DNA of 64,000 nucleotides from an uncultured Clostridia bacterium (lineage in GTDB: Bacteria > Bacillota > Clostridia > Lachnospirales > Anaerotignaceae): positions 1-64,000 of the forward strand of contig CAJTZO010000005.1 in assembly GCA_910583755.1 (NCBI GenBank), in the 5' to 3' direction. Position 1 is the stretch's first letter, and each line of letters opens with the position of its first letter. Made by a program: the position numbers and the translations under genes. Below, in pieces: positions 25,366 to 34,630 of the stretch. The notes under the pieces were generated by a model that worked only from the letters and a program-made list of their open reading frames with translations, was not told the origin of the DNA and did not search any database.

Positions 25366-25390
25366 GGGGCACATTTTGTGTCCCTTTTTT
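25366..25390 (+). terminator. Intrinsic terminator after secG
   Basis: GGGGCACA-TTT-TGTGTCCC with TTTTTT directly after, 26 bases before the rnr start; it probably limits read-through from secG. Confidence 0.75.
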
Positions 25391-25415
25391 ATATATTTAG
25401 AGAAAGGAAATGGAT

Positions 25416-27569
25416 ATGGAATATGATGAAATAGAGAAAAGCGAAAAAATGAAACAAAGAAAAAGGAAGATACAGGAATACATCGAAAATAAAGAATATG
25501 TTCCAATGAAAAGAAAAAACATTTGTGCATTGTTAGATGTGCCAAAAGAGGATAGAGGTGATTTTGAAGAAATTATTGCACAGCTTTTGGAAGAAGGAAA
25601 AATAGTAGAAACAAAAAAAGGAAAATTAATATCACCGAAAACATTGGGGGTAGAAGTAGGAATCTTTTTAGCCCATTCCAGAGGATATGGTTTTATAGAA
25701 CGAGAAAAAGGCGAAGATATTTTTGTGCCTGCAAGTAAAGTAAATGGTGCAATGCATAGAGATAGAGTATTATATCATATTAATAAGAAATCTTCTTCTA
25801 TTAGAAAGTCAGAAGGGGAAGTAGTAGGAATTTTAAAAAGAGAAAATGAAAAAATTGTGGGTACTTTCCAGCGAGTACATGACTTTGGTTTTGTAGTACC
25901 AGATGATAAAAAATTAACAAAAGATATTTTTATTCCTGAAAAAAGCAATATGGGAGCAGTCACTGGACATAAGGTGGTTGTAGAAATTCGGAAATATGGT
26001 GACGAAGAAAGAAAAGCAGAGGGAATTGTTACAGAAATATTAGGACATGTTAATGACCCTGGTGTAGATATTCTTTCTATTATCAAACAATATGATTTAC
26101 CAGTGGATTTTCCGGATGATGTTTATAAACAAATCAAAAAACTGAATATGGAAGTCTTACCTGAAGAACGGGAAGGCAGGGAAGACTTTAGAGATTGGAA
26201 AACAGTGACAATAGATGGAGAAGATGCCAAAGACTTAGATGATGCAGTTTCTCTGGAAATGCTATCAAATGGTAATTTTCAGTTAGGGGTTCATATTGCC
26301 GATGTGTCACACTATGTAAAAGAAAATACAGCACTGGATAAAGAAGCTTATCAAAGAGGAACAAGTGTGTATTTGGTAGATAGGGTTATTCCAATGCTAC
26401 CACATAAGTTATCTAATGGTATTTGTTCTTTAAATCCGAATGAAGATAGATTAACTTTAAGTTGTATTATGGAAATTAACCACAAAGGAATGGTCATCAA
26501 TCATAGAATTGTAAAGTCGGTCATACATTCTGATAGAAGAATGACCTATACAGCAGTGAGAGAAATTTTGGAAGATAAAACACCATCATTATTACAGGAA
26601 TATGCTGATTTTATAGAGATGCTTGAAAATATGAATCGTTTACGTATTTTGCTAGGAGAAAAAAGAAAAAAAAGAGGGTCTGTTAATTTTGATTTGCCAG
26701 AGTCAAAAATTATATTAGATGAAAATGGTGTACCCATCGAAATTAAACCTTATGACAGAAATATTGCCACAAATTTAATTGAAGAATTTATGCTGATATG
26801 TAATGAAACCGTTGCAGAGGATTTTTTTTGGCAAGAGGCACCTTTTTTATTCCGTAACCATGAAGTACCTGATGGCGAAAAAATTCAAAAAATGGAGGAA
26901 TTTATTAGGAACTTTGGTTATCGAATGAAAGGAAACAAAGAAGAATTGCATCCTAAATCCATTCAGCAATTATTGTTACATGTAGAAGGAACAGAAGAAG
27001 AAAGAATTATAACAAAAATTGTATTAAGAAGTATGAAGCAAGCAAGATATATGGCAGAGAATGGCGGACATTTTGGTCTGGCAGCAAAATATTACTGTCA
27101 TTTTACTTCACCTATCAGAAGGTATCCTGATTTGGAAATACACAGAATTATAAAATTAATACTGGATGGCAATTTAACAGACAAAAAAAGAAAATCTTTA
27201 AAAAGAAATATGCCTGACATTGCAAAGCAGTGTTCTACAAGAGAACGAACAGCGGAAGAAGCAGAAAGAGAAACAGACAACCTCAAAAAAGCACAATATA
27301 TGTTGGATAAGATTGGAATGGAATATGATGGCATTATTTCTGGCTTGACAAGCTGGGGGATTTATGTAGAACTACCGAACACAATAGAGGGGATGGTGTC
27401 CCTACAAAGTTTGGAAGATGATTTTTATAGTTATGATGATGAAAATATGGTTGTTTATGGGGAACACTCAAATAAAAAATATAAGTTAGGACAAAAGGTC
27501 AAAGTGATTGTAACAAAAGTAGATATGGAAATGAAAAAGATTGATTTTTCATTTTATGAAGAAGAATAG
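25416..27569 (+). CDS. rnr: Ribonuclease R
   Basis: A 717-residue RNase II/R family exoribonuclease. Domains in order: an N-terminal winged helix (about 20-75), two cold-shock domains, the RNB catalytic domain with DGEDAKDLDDAVS (the Asp cluster that binds Mg) and a C-terminal S1 domain (IISGLTSWGIYVELPNTIEG). It degrades structured RNA 3' to 5' and, with tmRNA/SmpB, non-stop messages; smpB is not adjacent here. It lacks the long Lys-rich tail of the E. coli enzyme. ATG 25416 has AAAGGAA seven bases upstream; ATG 25410 is too close. The transporter gene follows 12 bases later. Confidence 0.95.
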   Translation: MEYDEIEKSEKMKQRKRKIQEYIENKEYVPMKRKNICALLDVPKEDRGDFEEIIAQLLEEGKIVETKKGKLISPKTLGVEVGIFLAHSRGYGFIEREKGEDIFVPASKVNGAMHRDRVLYHINKKSSSIRKSEGEVVGILKRENEKIVGTFQRVHDFGFVVPDDKKLTKDIFIPEKSNMGAVTGHKVVVEIRKYGDEERKAEGIVTEILGHVNDPGVDILSIIKQYDLPVDFPDDVYKQIKKLNMEVLPEEREGREDFRDWKTVTIDGEDAKDLDDAVSLEMLSNGNFQLGVHIADVSHYVKENTALDKEAYQRGTSVYLVDRVIPMLPHKLSNGICSLNPNEDRLTLSCIMEINHKGMVINHRIVKSVIHSDRRMTYTAVREILEDKTPSLLQEYADFIEMLENMNRLRILLGEKRKKRGSVNFDLPESKIILDENGVPIEIKPYDRNIATNLIEEFMLICNETVAEDFFWQEAPFLFRNHEVPDGEKIQKMEEFIRNFGYRMKGNKEELHPKSIQQLLLHVEGTEEERIITKIVLRSMKQARYMAENGGHFGLAAKYYCHFTSPIRRYPDLEIHRIIKLILDGNLTDKKRKSLKRNMPDIAKQCSTRERTAEEAERETDNLKKAQYMLDKIGMEYDGIISGLTSWGIYVELPNTIEGMVSLQSLEDDFYSYDDENMVVYGEHSNKKYKLGQKVKVIVTKVDMEMKKIDFSFYEEE

Positions 27570-27581
27570 AGGGAAATGAAC

Positions 27582-28904
27582 ATGGAAACAGCAAAAAAGG
27601 AAAGAGATAGTTTTAACAGCCGGTTAGGCTTTGTGTTAGCGTGTGTTGGTTCGGCAGTAGGAATGGGAAATATTTGGTTGTTTCCCTATCGCGTTGGACA
27701 GTATGGCGGAGCAGCATTTTTAATACCTTATTTTTTATTTATTATCATTATTGGTTTTACTGGAGTAATTGGTGAAATGTCCTTTGGACGTGCCATGGGA
27801 ACAGGTCCATTAGGTGCCTTTCGCAAGGCATCACAAATGAGAGGCGGCAACTGGGGGGAATTGGTTGGAGTCATACCTGTGGTGGGTTCCTTAGGAATTG
27901 CTATTGGTTATTCTGTTGTGGTAGGCTGGATTATACGTTTTTTAGCAGGCTCTGTTACAGGTTCTGCTTTTACAGGAGAAGCAGGAGAATATTTTGGTGC
28001 GTTAGCAGGCAATTTTGGCAGTGTGATATGGCATATTCTAGGTCTTGGGATTGTATTTATATGCATGGCGTATGGTATTTCTACAGGAATTGAAAAAGTA
28101 AATAAAATTATGATACCAATATTTTTTATTTTATTTCTTGTAATGGCAGTTCGCATTTTTATGTTAGAAAATGCACAAGAAGGAATTATGTATATGTTAA
28201 AACCAAATTGGGAACAAGTTGCAAAACCAGAAACATGGGTTTATGCATTAGGGCAGGCATTTTTTTCTTTGTCTTTAGCAGGTTCTGGAACGGTTGTTTA
28301 TGGAAGCTATTTGAAAAAAACAGAGGATGTTGTAGAAAGTGCAAAAAATGTTGCTTTATTTGATACCTTAGCTTCTTTATTGGCTGTGTTTGTAATCATT
28401 CCCGCTGTATTTGCCTTTGGATTAGACCCTGCTTCTGGTCCTCCTTTAATGTTTATTACTATGCCTAAAGTATTTCAAATGATGCCGATGGGCAGAGTTT
28501 TTGCAGTTATTTTCTTTTTGGCTGTGCTTTGTGCAGCAATTACTTCTCTGGTCAATTTATTTGAAACACCTGTGGAAGCATTACAGGAAAAATTTGGTTT
28601 TTCTCGTAAAAAAGCAGTTTGTGTTGTAGCGGTGATTGCAACAGCAGTAGGCGTTTGTATTGAAAGTGGAGATAGTGTTTCTATTTGGATGGATATTGTT
28701 TCTATTTATATTATACCATTAGGTGCATTATTGGCAGCAATCATGTTTTTTTGGGTTTGTGGCAGCAAGTTTGCAAGAGAACAAGCACAGATGGGAAGAA
28801 CAAAAACCATTGGAAAATGGTTTGAACCTATGACAAAATATGTGTTTGTAGGCTTGACTTTACTTGTTTATATTATGGGCATCTTTTATAATGGTATTGG
28901 ATAA
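27582..28904 (+). CDS. NSS-family sodium-dependent transporter
   Basis: A 440-residue neurotransmitter:sodium symporter homologue. The N-terminus has the family signature RLGFVLACVGSAVGMGNIW, where sodium and substrate bind in TM1, followed by FPYRVGQYGGAAFLIPY. About 11 membrane helices can be counted, as is usual for bacterial members. Such proteins import amino acids, for example Trp, Tyr or Leu, with sodium; the substrate cannot be read from the sequence. ATG 27582 has AGAGGG eight bases upstream; ATG 27576 is too close. It is probably co-transcribed with rnr, though functionally unrelated. Confidence 0.93.
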   Translation: METAKKERDSFNSRLGFVLACVGSAVGMGNIWLFPYRVGQYGGAAFLIPYFLFIIIIGFTGVIGEMSFGRAMGTGPLGAFRKASQMRGGNWGELVGVIPVVGSLGIAIGYSVVVGWIIRFLAGSVTGSAFTGEAGEYFGALAGNFGSVIWHILGLGIVFICMAYGISTGIEKVNKIMIPIFFILFLVMAVRIFMLENAQEGIMYMLKPNWEQVAKPETWVYALGQAFFSLSLAGSGTVVYGSYLKKTEDVVESAKNVALFDTLASLLAVFVIIPAVFAFGLDPASGPPLMFITMPKVFQMMPMGRVFAVIFFLAVLCAAITSLVNLFETPVEALQEKFGFSRKKAVCVVAVIATAVGVCIESGDSVSIWMDIVSIYIIPLGALLAAIMFFWVCGSKFAREQAQMGRTKTIGKWFEPMTKYVFVGLTLLVYIMGIFYNGIG

Positions 28905-28940
28905 TATTATAAATTTATGCAGTAAAAATTGTATATTTAT

Positions 28941-28968
28941 TTGCAAAGTGCAAAAAATCTGTTATAAT
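28941..28968 (+). promoter_or_regulatory. Promoter of the yqhY-nusB...recN block
   Basis: TTGCAA (28941-28946) and a perfect TATAAT (28963-28968) with a 16-base spacer, 36 bases before the Asp23-family start codon. Confidence 0.65.
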
Positions 28969-29003
28969 AATTTATTATAGGAAAAGAAAAGAGGGGATAG
29001 TTT

Positions 29004-29390
29004 ATGCCTGATAAAAAAGAAGAATTTGGACAGATACAAATTGCAGATGAAGTTGTGGCAGTGATTGCAGCAACTGCTGCGATGGAAATAGAGGGTGTAT
29101 TGAATGCATCCAGTGCTTCTGGTAATGCATTGGTGGAATTTTTTGGGAAAAAAAGTCAAACAAAAGGTGTAAAAGTAAATTCTGATGGTGGAGAATTAAC
29201 ATTAGAATTAGATATTGTTTTGCTTTTTGGTACAAAAATACAGCTTGCTGCTGTGGAAGTTCAGAAAAAAGTAAAATCAGCAGTAGAGACAATGACAGGT
29301 TTACCAGTGGCTATGGTAAATGTCAATGTGTGTGGTATTGTAAAGGAAAAACAGTCAAAAACAACAAAAAATGAATTGGAAGAAGATTAA
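29004..29390 (+). CDS. Asp23/Gls24 family protein (YqhY-like)
   Basis: A 128-residue Asp23/Gls24 (DUF322) protein, with IQIADEVVAVIAATAAMEIEG at the start and VNVNVCGIV at the end. In Bacillota, YqhY-type members sit next to the accBC or nusB genes and are tied to envelope or fatty-acid homeostasis. Here it opens the nusB-recN block behind its own promoter. A hairpin lies between it and nusB. The C-terminus is charged and Lys/Glu-rich. Confidence 0.92.
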   Translation: MPDKKEEFGQIQIADEVVAVIAATAAMEIEGVLNASSASGNALVEFFGKKSQTKGVKVNSDGGELTLELDIVLLFGTKIQLAAVEVQKKVKSAVETMTGLPVAMVNVNVCGIVKEKQSKTTKNELEED

Positions 29391-29415
29391 AATAATATTT
29401 AGAGTTGATTTTTAA

Positions 29416-29443
29416 AATACCACTTTTAAGAGTGGTATTTGTT
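29416..29443 (+). terminator. Hairpin / weak terminator before nusB
   Basis: AATACCACT-TTTAAG-AGTGGTATT followed by TGTTC. The T-run is poor, so this is probably a leaky terminator or an mRNA processing hairpin between the yqhY-like gene and nusB. Confidence 0.5.
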
Positions 29444-29469
29444 CATATAAAAAAGGCAGGAGGAAATTC

Positions 29470-29877
29470 ATGAATCGGAGAGAGGCAAGGAAAAACGCCT
29501 TTTATTTAGTATTTCAGATAGACTTTCACCAACAAGAAGAATTTGACGAAACGAAAACTCTTTTTTTTGAACAAAAGGAGGAAGTCGTAGAACAAAACGA
29601 AAAAGAGTTTATCTTAAAAGAGGCAGAAGGTACAAAAACACATTTAGCAGAAATTGATGAAATGATTTCAAAAAATTCCAAAAGATGGGCAAAAGAAAGA
29701 ATTTCAAAAGTAGACCTTGCAATATTACGACTTGCTATTTATGAAATTTGTTTTTCACAAGAGATTCCATCAAGTGTAGCCATTAATGAAGCAATAGAAC
29801 TTGCAAAAGAGTTCAGTACAGAAGAAGCGCCAGCTTTTATCAATGGGGTTTTAGGAAGTATTGTAAAAAAAGCATAA
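29470..29877 (+). CDS. nusB: NusB transcription antitermination factor
   Basis: A 135-residue all-helical NusB protein. It starts NRREARKNAFYLVFQIDF and contains KRWAKERISKVDLAILRLAIYEI in the RNA/NusE-binding half and the ending PAFINGVLGSIVKK. It joins NusE, NusA and NusG on boxA RNA in rRNA transcription. A GGAGG site lies six bases before the ATG. xseA starts 13 bases after it; the folD gene often found between them in Bacillus is absent. Confidence 0.95.
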   Translation: MNRREARKNAFYLVFQIDFHQQEEFDETKTLFFEQKEEVVEQNEKEFILKEAEGTKTHLAEIDEMISKNSKRWAKERISKVDLAILRLAIYEICFSQEIPSSVAINEAIELAKEFSTEEAPAFINGVLGSIVKKA

Positions 29878-29890
29878 TAAGAGGTGGGGT

Positions 29891-31135
29891 ATGCAGGTAA
29901 AAGTATATTCTGTAGCACAAATTAACCATTATATCCGAACATTACTAGAAAATGATTTTGTGCTAAATAGCTTTTGGATAAAAGGAGAAATTTCTAATTT
30001 TAAAGCACATTCCTCTGGACATTTGTATTTTACTTTAAAAGATGCTTCTGCTTGTATACAATGTATTATGTTTCGTGGGGAAGCAGAAATGCTTCCTTTT
30101 TTGCCGAAAAATGGCTTATCTGTAGCAATTTGTGGCTATGTTTCTGTTTATGAAAAAACAGGACAATATCAACTTTATGCGGAATATATAGAACCATTAG
30201 GAATTGGAAGTTTAAGCCTTTCTTTTGAACAATTAAAGCAAAAATTAGAACAAGAAGGGCTTTTTGACCAAGATTATAAAAGAGAAATTTGTGCTTATCC
30301 AAAATGTATAGTGGTTGTGACATCTCCCACAGGGGCGGCAGTAAGAGATGTCATTAAGATTATAAAAAGAAGAAACCAAAGTGTTAAAATTATTGTTGTT
30401 CCAGTGTTGGTACAGGGAGAATATGCAGCAGATTCCATTGTACAAGGAATCAAACTAGCCAATCAATGCCAAGCAGATACTATTATTGTGGGGCGTGGTG
30501 GCGGTTCTATAGAAGATTTATCCGCATTTAATGAAGAAAAGGTAGCAAGAGCAATTTTTGCTTCTGAAACACCGATTATTTCTGCGGTGGGGCATGAAAC
30601 AGATTTTACGATTGCAGATTTTGTAGCAGATGTAAGAGCCTCTACCCCTTCTATGGCAGCAGAAATTGCTGTAAAAAATGTTTCTGATTTGTCAGAACAA
30701 CTACAGTATATGGAAGATATGTTAAAAAATGCAATAGATAATAAAATTTTAGAATGGAAAAACAGATTAGAATTTATTATGCAATCCAATGTTTTTACAC
30801 AACCTTTGGATAACACACAAAAACAAAAGAATGAAATAAAACAAATGCAAAAAAGAATGGAAACAAAAATGTTACATTGTTTGCAAACAAAACAACTACA
30901 ATATGTAGCATTAAAAAAACGTTTGGAAGCAAGTTCTCCTTTTGCAACCTTAAAAAGAGGTTATGTATTGGTACAAAATAAAAAAGGAGAAACTCTTACA
31001 AGTATAAATAACATACAAAAAAATGATGTTGTAATGCTACATTTTCAAGATGGAGTAGCAAAGGCAATCATAGAAGAAACAGTAAAAACGGAAAGGAGTT
31101 TTTCCGACAGTGGCGAAAAAAAAATGGACCTTTGA
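29891..31135 (+). CDS. xseA: Exodeoxyribonuclease VII large subunit
   Basis: A 414-residue XseA with the N-terminal OB fold (SFWIKGEISNFKAHSSGHLYF), then the catalytic region VVTSPTGAAVRDVI, VGRGGGSIEDLSAFN and SAVGHETDFTIADFVAD, then a long coiled-coil arm and a short C-terminal beta region. With XseB it degrades single-stranded DNA from both ends. It starts 13 bases after nusB, and its last 26 bases overlap xseB. Confidence 0.96.
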   Translation: MQVKVYSVAQINHYIRTLLENDFVLNSFWIKGEISNFKAHSSGHLYFTLKDASACIQCIMFRGEAEMLPFLPKNGLSVAICGYVSVYEKTGQYQLYAEYIEPLGIGSLSLSFEQLKQKLEQEGLFDQDYKREICAYPKCIVVVTSPTGAAVRDVIKIIKRRNQSVKIIVVPVLVQGEYAADSIVQGIKLANQCQADTIIVGRGGGSIEDLSAFNEEKVARAIFASETPIISAVGHETDFTIADFVADVRASTPSMAAEIAVKNVSDLSEQLQYMEDMLKNAIDNKILEWKNRLEFIMQSNVFTQPLDNTQKQKNEIKQMQKRMETKMLHCLQTKQLQYVALKKRLEASSPFATLKRGYVLVQNKKGETLTSINNIQKNDVVMLHFQDGVAKAIIEETVKTERSFSDSGEKKMDL

Positions 31136-31358
31136 GCAGGCGATAGAAAAGTTAGAAGAAATTGTGGAACAATTAGAAACACAAGAAGTTTCGCTGGAAA
31201 AGTCTGTTGAATTATATAAAGAAGGCATGACATTGGCAGATATTTGCAGACAAAAAATAACAATGGCAGAATCTGAAGTGGTATTATTGCAAAAAAATAG
31301 CTCAGGAGAAATAGAACAAGTACCTTTTGAATTAGGAGATGAAACAAATGAATTGTAA
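31110..31358 (+). CDS. xseB: Exodeoxyribonuclease VII small subunit
   Basis: An 82-residue XseB. The family motif FEQAIEKLEEIVEQLE is followed by SLEKSVELYKEGMTL, the helical pair that packs around the XseA arm. The start is GTG at 31110, with GAAAGGAG eleven bases upstream inside xseA. The C-terminal third is acidic and overlaps the ispA start. Overlap on both sides indicates coupled translation. Confidence 0.95.
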   Translation: MAKKKWTFEQAIEKLEEIVEQLETQEVSLEKSVELYKEGMTLADICRQKITMAESEVVLLQKNSSGEIEQVPFELGDETNEL

Positions 31359-32229
31359 AGAAGTATTAAATATAAAAGCAAAAGAAATAGATGGTTATTT
31401 AGAACAATATTTACCAAAGCAAAAGGAATATCCTTCTGAAATATTTGAGGCAATGCGATATAGCATTTTTGCAGGGGGAAAAAGATTACGCCCTGTTTTA
31501 TTGCTTTCTACTTGTGAAATGTTAGGAGGAAATAGTAAGGAAGCAATTCCCTTTGCTTGTGCTATAGAAATGATACACACATATTCTTTAATCCATGATG
31601 ATTTGCCAGCAATGGATAATGATGACTATCGACGAGGAAAACTGACAAGTCACAAAAAATTTGGGGAAGCACTTGCTATTTTAGCGGGAGATGGTTTGTT
31701 ACATCATGCAATGGAAATTATGGCAAATGCCTGTGTAGAGAACTGCTCTGAAAAAACAGTGAAGGCAATGCAAGCAATTGCACAGGGCGCTGGCGTTTAT
31801 GGTATGCTTTCTGGTCAGGTGGTAGATGTTTTAAGTGAAGGAAAAGAAATTGATGAAAAAACAATGTATTTTATCCATAAAAATAAAACGGCTGCTATGT
31901 TGCAAGGAGCTTTAAAAGCAGGCGCAATCTTAGCAGGAGCAACAAAGCAACAAGTGGAAATGATGGAACAAGCAGGGGAAAAACTGGGTGTTGCTTTTCA
32001 AATTGCAGATGATGTATTAGATATTACAAGTAGTTTAGAAGAATTGGGAAAACCAGTGCATAGTGATGAAAAAAATGAAAAAAATACATATGTAACAATC
32101 TATGGTATAGAGAAATCGAAAGAAATGATACAAAACCTTTCACAAGAAGCAATTTGCATTTTTAAAACTTTTTCAAAAGGAACATTTTTAGCAGAGTTGA
32201 CACAATATTTGATAGACAGAAAAAGTTAA
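31348..32229 (+). CDS. ispA: Farnesyl diphosphate synthase
   Basis: A 293-residue trans-prenyltransferase with AGGKRLRPVLLL, the first Asp-rich motif DDLPAMDND and the second, QIADDVLDITSS. It makes farnesyl (or geranyl) diphosphate from IPP and DMAPP, feeding undecaprenyl lipid and quinone synthesis. dxs, the first enzyme of the MEP pathway, is two genes downstream. ATG 31348 is chosen because AGGAG ends nine bases before it; ATG 31339 abuts the site. The Cys/Lys-rich extreme N-terminus is not informative. Confidence 0.95.
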   Translation: MNCKEVLNIKAKEIDGYLEQYLPKQKEYPSEIFEAMRYSIFAGGKRLRPVLLLSTCEMLGGNSKEAIPFACAIEMIHTYSLIHDDLPAMDNDDYRRGKLTSHKKFGEALAILAGDGLLHHAMEIMANACVENCSEKTVKAMQAIAQGAGVYGMLSGQVVDVLSEGKEIDEKTMYFIHKNKTAAMLQGALKAGAILAGATKQQVEMMEQAGEKLGVAFQIADDVLDITSSLEELGKPVHSDEKNEKNTYVTIYGIEKSKEMIQNLSQEAICIFKTFSKGTFLAELTQYLIDRKS

Positions 32230-32254
32230 TTGTAGAAAGATAGTAGGTGATACG

Positions 32255-32683
32255 ATGAACTTTACTGGGATATTACAAAACAGACCAATTTGGGCAGCCA
32301 TATTAGCTTGGGCAATTGCACAAATAATTAAAACAATTCTTTCTTTTGTAAAAAATGATAAATTAGATTTGTCTCGCTTTTATGGTTCTGGAGGAATGCC
32401 AAGTTCTCATTCTGCATTAGTAATGTCACTAACATTTAGTTTAGGAAGGTATTGTGGTTTTGAATCCCCTTTTTTTGCCATTAGTATGGTACTGGCAATG
32501 GTGGTAATGTATGATGCGGCAGGTGTAAGACGTGCAGCAGGAAAGCAAGCAGCACTTTTAAATATTTTAATACACAGAGAAGGGATTACACCACAGGAAC
32601 AGTTAAAAGAATTGCTAGGGCATACTCCTTTAGAAGTGATTGCTGGGGCAATCTTAGGAACAGCAACAGGGTTATTGTTTTAA
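32255..32683 (+). CDS. Divergent PAP2 family protein (DUF212/YuiD-like)
   Basis: A 142-residue membrane protein of the divergent PAP2 family. It has the GGMPSSHSALVMSL motif of the phosphatase superfamily and the DAAGVRRAAGKQA block typical of DUF212/YuiD. It is a predicted lipid phosphatase-like protein. Its place between ispA and dxs suggests a role with prenyl phosphates, but activity in this family is not established. It starts 25 bases after ispA with a GTAGGTGAT site. Confidence 0.9.
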   Translation: MNFTGILQNRPIWAAILAWAIAQIIKTILSFVKNDKLDLSRFYGSGGMPSSHSALVMSLTFSLGRYCGFESPFFAISMVLAMVVMYDAAGVRRAAGKQAALLNILIHREGITPQEQLKELLGHTPLEVIAGAILGTATGLLF

Positions 32684-32746
32684 AATCTTAAAGCTTTGGG
32701 CTTTGACCGAATCTATTGGCTTTTTTGAAAAAAGGAGGGTTGCAAT

Positions 32747-34630
32747 GTGAATGATTTGCTAAAACAGGTAAATTTTCCAAAAGATATTAAAAATATGGAG
32801 GAAAAGACATTAAAACAATTAGCAAAGGAAATAAGACATTTTTTAATTAAAAGTGTTTCCAAGACAGGGGGACATTTAGCATCTAATTTAGGTGTTGTAG
32901 AATTAACTTTAGCCTTACATTATTGTTTTGATTTGCCAAAAGATAAAATTGTATGGGATGTAGGACATCAAGCATATATTCATAAGTTATTAACAGGTAG
33001 AAAAAAACAATTTTGTCATTTGCGACAGTTCAATGGATTAAGTGGATTTCCAAAACCGCATGAAAGTGAATATGATGTTTTTGCAGCAGGGCATAGTTCC
33101 ACTTCTATTTCGGTAGCCTTAGGCATTGCAAAAGCAAGAGATTTAAAAGGAGAACAGAACCATGTGATTGCTGTTATTGGTGATGGTGCTATGTCTGGAG
33201 GACTTGCTTATGAAGCATTGAACAATGCAGCCAAGGAAAATACAAATTTAATTGTAATATTAAATGATAATGAAATGTCGATAGCAAATAATGTAGGGGC
33301 AATGTCAAGATATTTAACCCATTTAAGAACAGATTCTGCTTATATTCATGCAAAAGAAAATTTTCAGAATTTTTCTAAAAAAGTGCCCTTGTTGGGAAAT
33401 GCAGCAAATTTTGTATTTGAAAAAATGCGTTCTGGTGCAAAGTTTTTGTTTTTGCCAGGTATGCTTTTTGAAGAAATGGGCTTTCATTATATCGGTCCTA
33501 TAGATGGACATAATTTGGAAGAATTAAAAGAAGTATTTGAAAATGTGAAACAAATGAGAGGACCTTTGTTGATTCATGTAAAAACCAAAAAAGGAAAGGG
33601 TTATCCTTATGCAGAACAAGAATCTTGGAAATATCATGGTGTAGGAAAGTTTGATATTAAAACAGGAAAAACTTTTTCTGCTGAAAAAGAAGATTATTCT
33701 GCTGTTTTTGGAAAAAAATTAGTAGAATTAGCAGAAAAAAACGAAAATATATTAGCGTTAACGGCTGCCATGGCATCGGGTACAGGGCTCTTAGAATTTC
33801 AAAAAAAATTTCCGAAGCGGTTTTTTGATGTTGCGATTGCAGAGCAACATGGTGTGACTTTTTCGGCAGGTTTGGCTTGTCAGGGAATGATACCTGTTTT
33901 TGCAGTTTATTCTACTTTTTTGCAAAGGGCATATGACCAGATTGTACATGATGTTTGTATGCAAAAATTGCCAGTGATATTTGCTATTGATAGAGCAGGT
34001 ATTGTGGGTGCAGATGGAGAAACACATCAAGGTGTTTTTGATATTGCTTATTTAAGTCATATTCCGAATATGACGTTGCTTTCTCCAAAAAATAAATGGG
34101 AATTAGAGGATATGCTTGCCTTTGCTATCAATTTTAAAAAACCAATTGCAATAAGATATCCAAGAGGAACTGCTTCCGAAGAATTTAAAAATCATCAACA
34201 GCCAATTACATATGGCAAAAGTGAAGTGATACAAAAAGGGAACAAAGTTGCGTTGTTAGCAGAAGGACATATGCTTTCTTTTGCTATGCAAGCAGCAGAA
34301 AAATTAAAACAGCAGGATATTACAGCATTTGTAGTCAATATGCGCTTTTTAAAGCCTTTAGATGAGCAAAAATTACAGGAAGTAGCAAACTGTTGTGAAT
34401 ATATTGTAACGATTGAGGATGGGGTAAGACAGGGCGGTTTTGGCTCAAAAGTGTTAGAATATTATAGTGATTGTGGTATTTATGGTGTAAAAGTATGGAA
34501 TATAGGTTTTCCTGATAAATACATTGAACAAGGCACAACAGAAGAACTATATCAAGAGTATCAATTAGATGGAGAAGGAATTTATCATTCTATTATTGAT
34601 AAAATGAAATTGGAAAGGAACTGTAAATGA
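32747..34630 (+). CDS. dxs: 1-deoxy-D-xylulose-5-phosphate synthase
   Basis: A 627-residue thiamine-diphosphate enzyme. SKTGGHLASNLGVVELT and VWDVGHQAYIHKLLTGR form the N-terminal signature, and VIGDGAMSGGLAYEALNN is the ThDP/Mg motif. The transketolase-like pyrimidine domain carries AIAEQHGVTFSAGLA, and RAGIVGADGETHQG is also typical. It condenses pyruvate with glyceraldehyde 3-phosphate in the first MEP-pathway step. The start is GTG 32747, with AGGAGGG upstream; the ATG at 32745 is out of frame. It overlaps tlyA by four bases. Confidence 0.97.
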   Translation: MNDLLKQVNFPKDIKNMEEKTLKQLAKEIRHFLIKSVSKTGGHLASNLGVVELTLALHYCFDLPKDKIVWDVGHQAYIHKLLTGRKKQFCHLRQFNGLSGFPKPHESEYDVFAAGHSSTSISVALGIAKARDLKGEQNHVIAVIGDGAMSGGLAYEALNNAAKENTNLIVILNDNEMSIANNVGAMSRYLTHLRTDSAYIHAKENFQNFSKKVPLLGNAANFVFEKMRSGAKFLFLPGMLFEEMGFHYIGPIDGHNLEELKEVFENVKQMRGPLLIHVKTKKGKGYPYAEQESWKYHGVGKFDIKTGKTFSAEKEDYSAVFGKKLVELAEKNENILALTAAMASGTGLLEFQKKFPKRFFDVAIAEQHGVTFSAGLACQGMIPVFAVYSTFLQRAYDQIVHDVCMQKLPVIFAIDRAGIVGADGETHQGVFDIAYLSHIPNMTLLSPKNKWELEDMLAFAINFKKPIAIRYPRGTASEEFKNHQQPITYGKSEVIQKGNKVALLAEGHMLSFAMQAAEKLKQQDITAFVVNMRFLKPLDEQKLQEVANCCEYIVTIEDGVRQGGFGSKVLEYYSDCGIYGVKVWNIGFPDKYIEQGTTEELYQEYQLDGEGIYHSIIDKMKLERNCK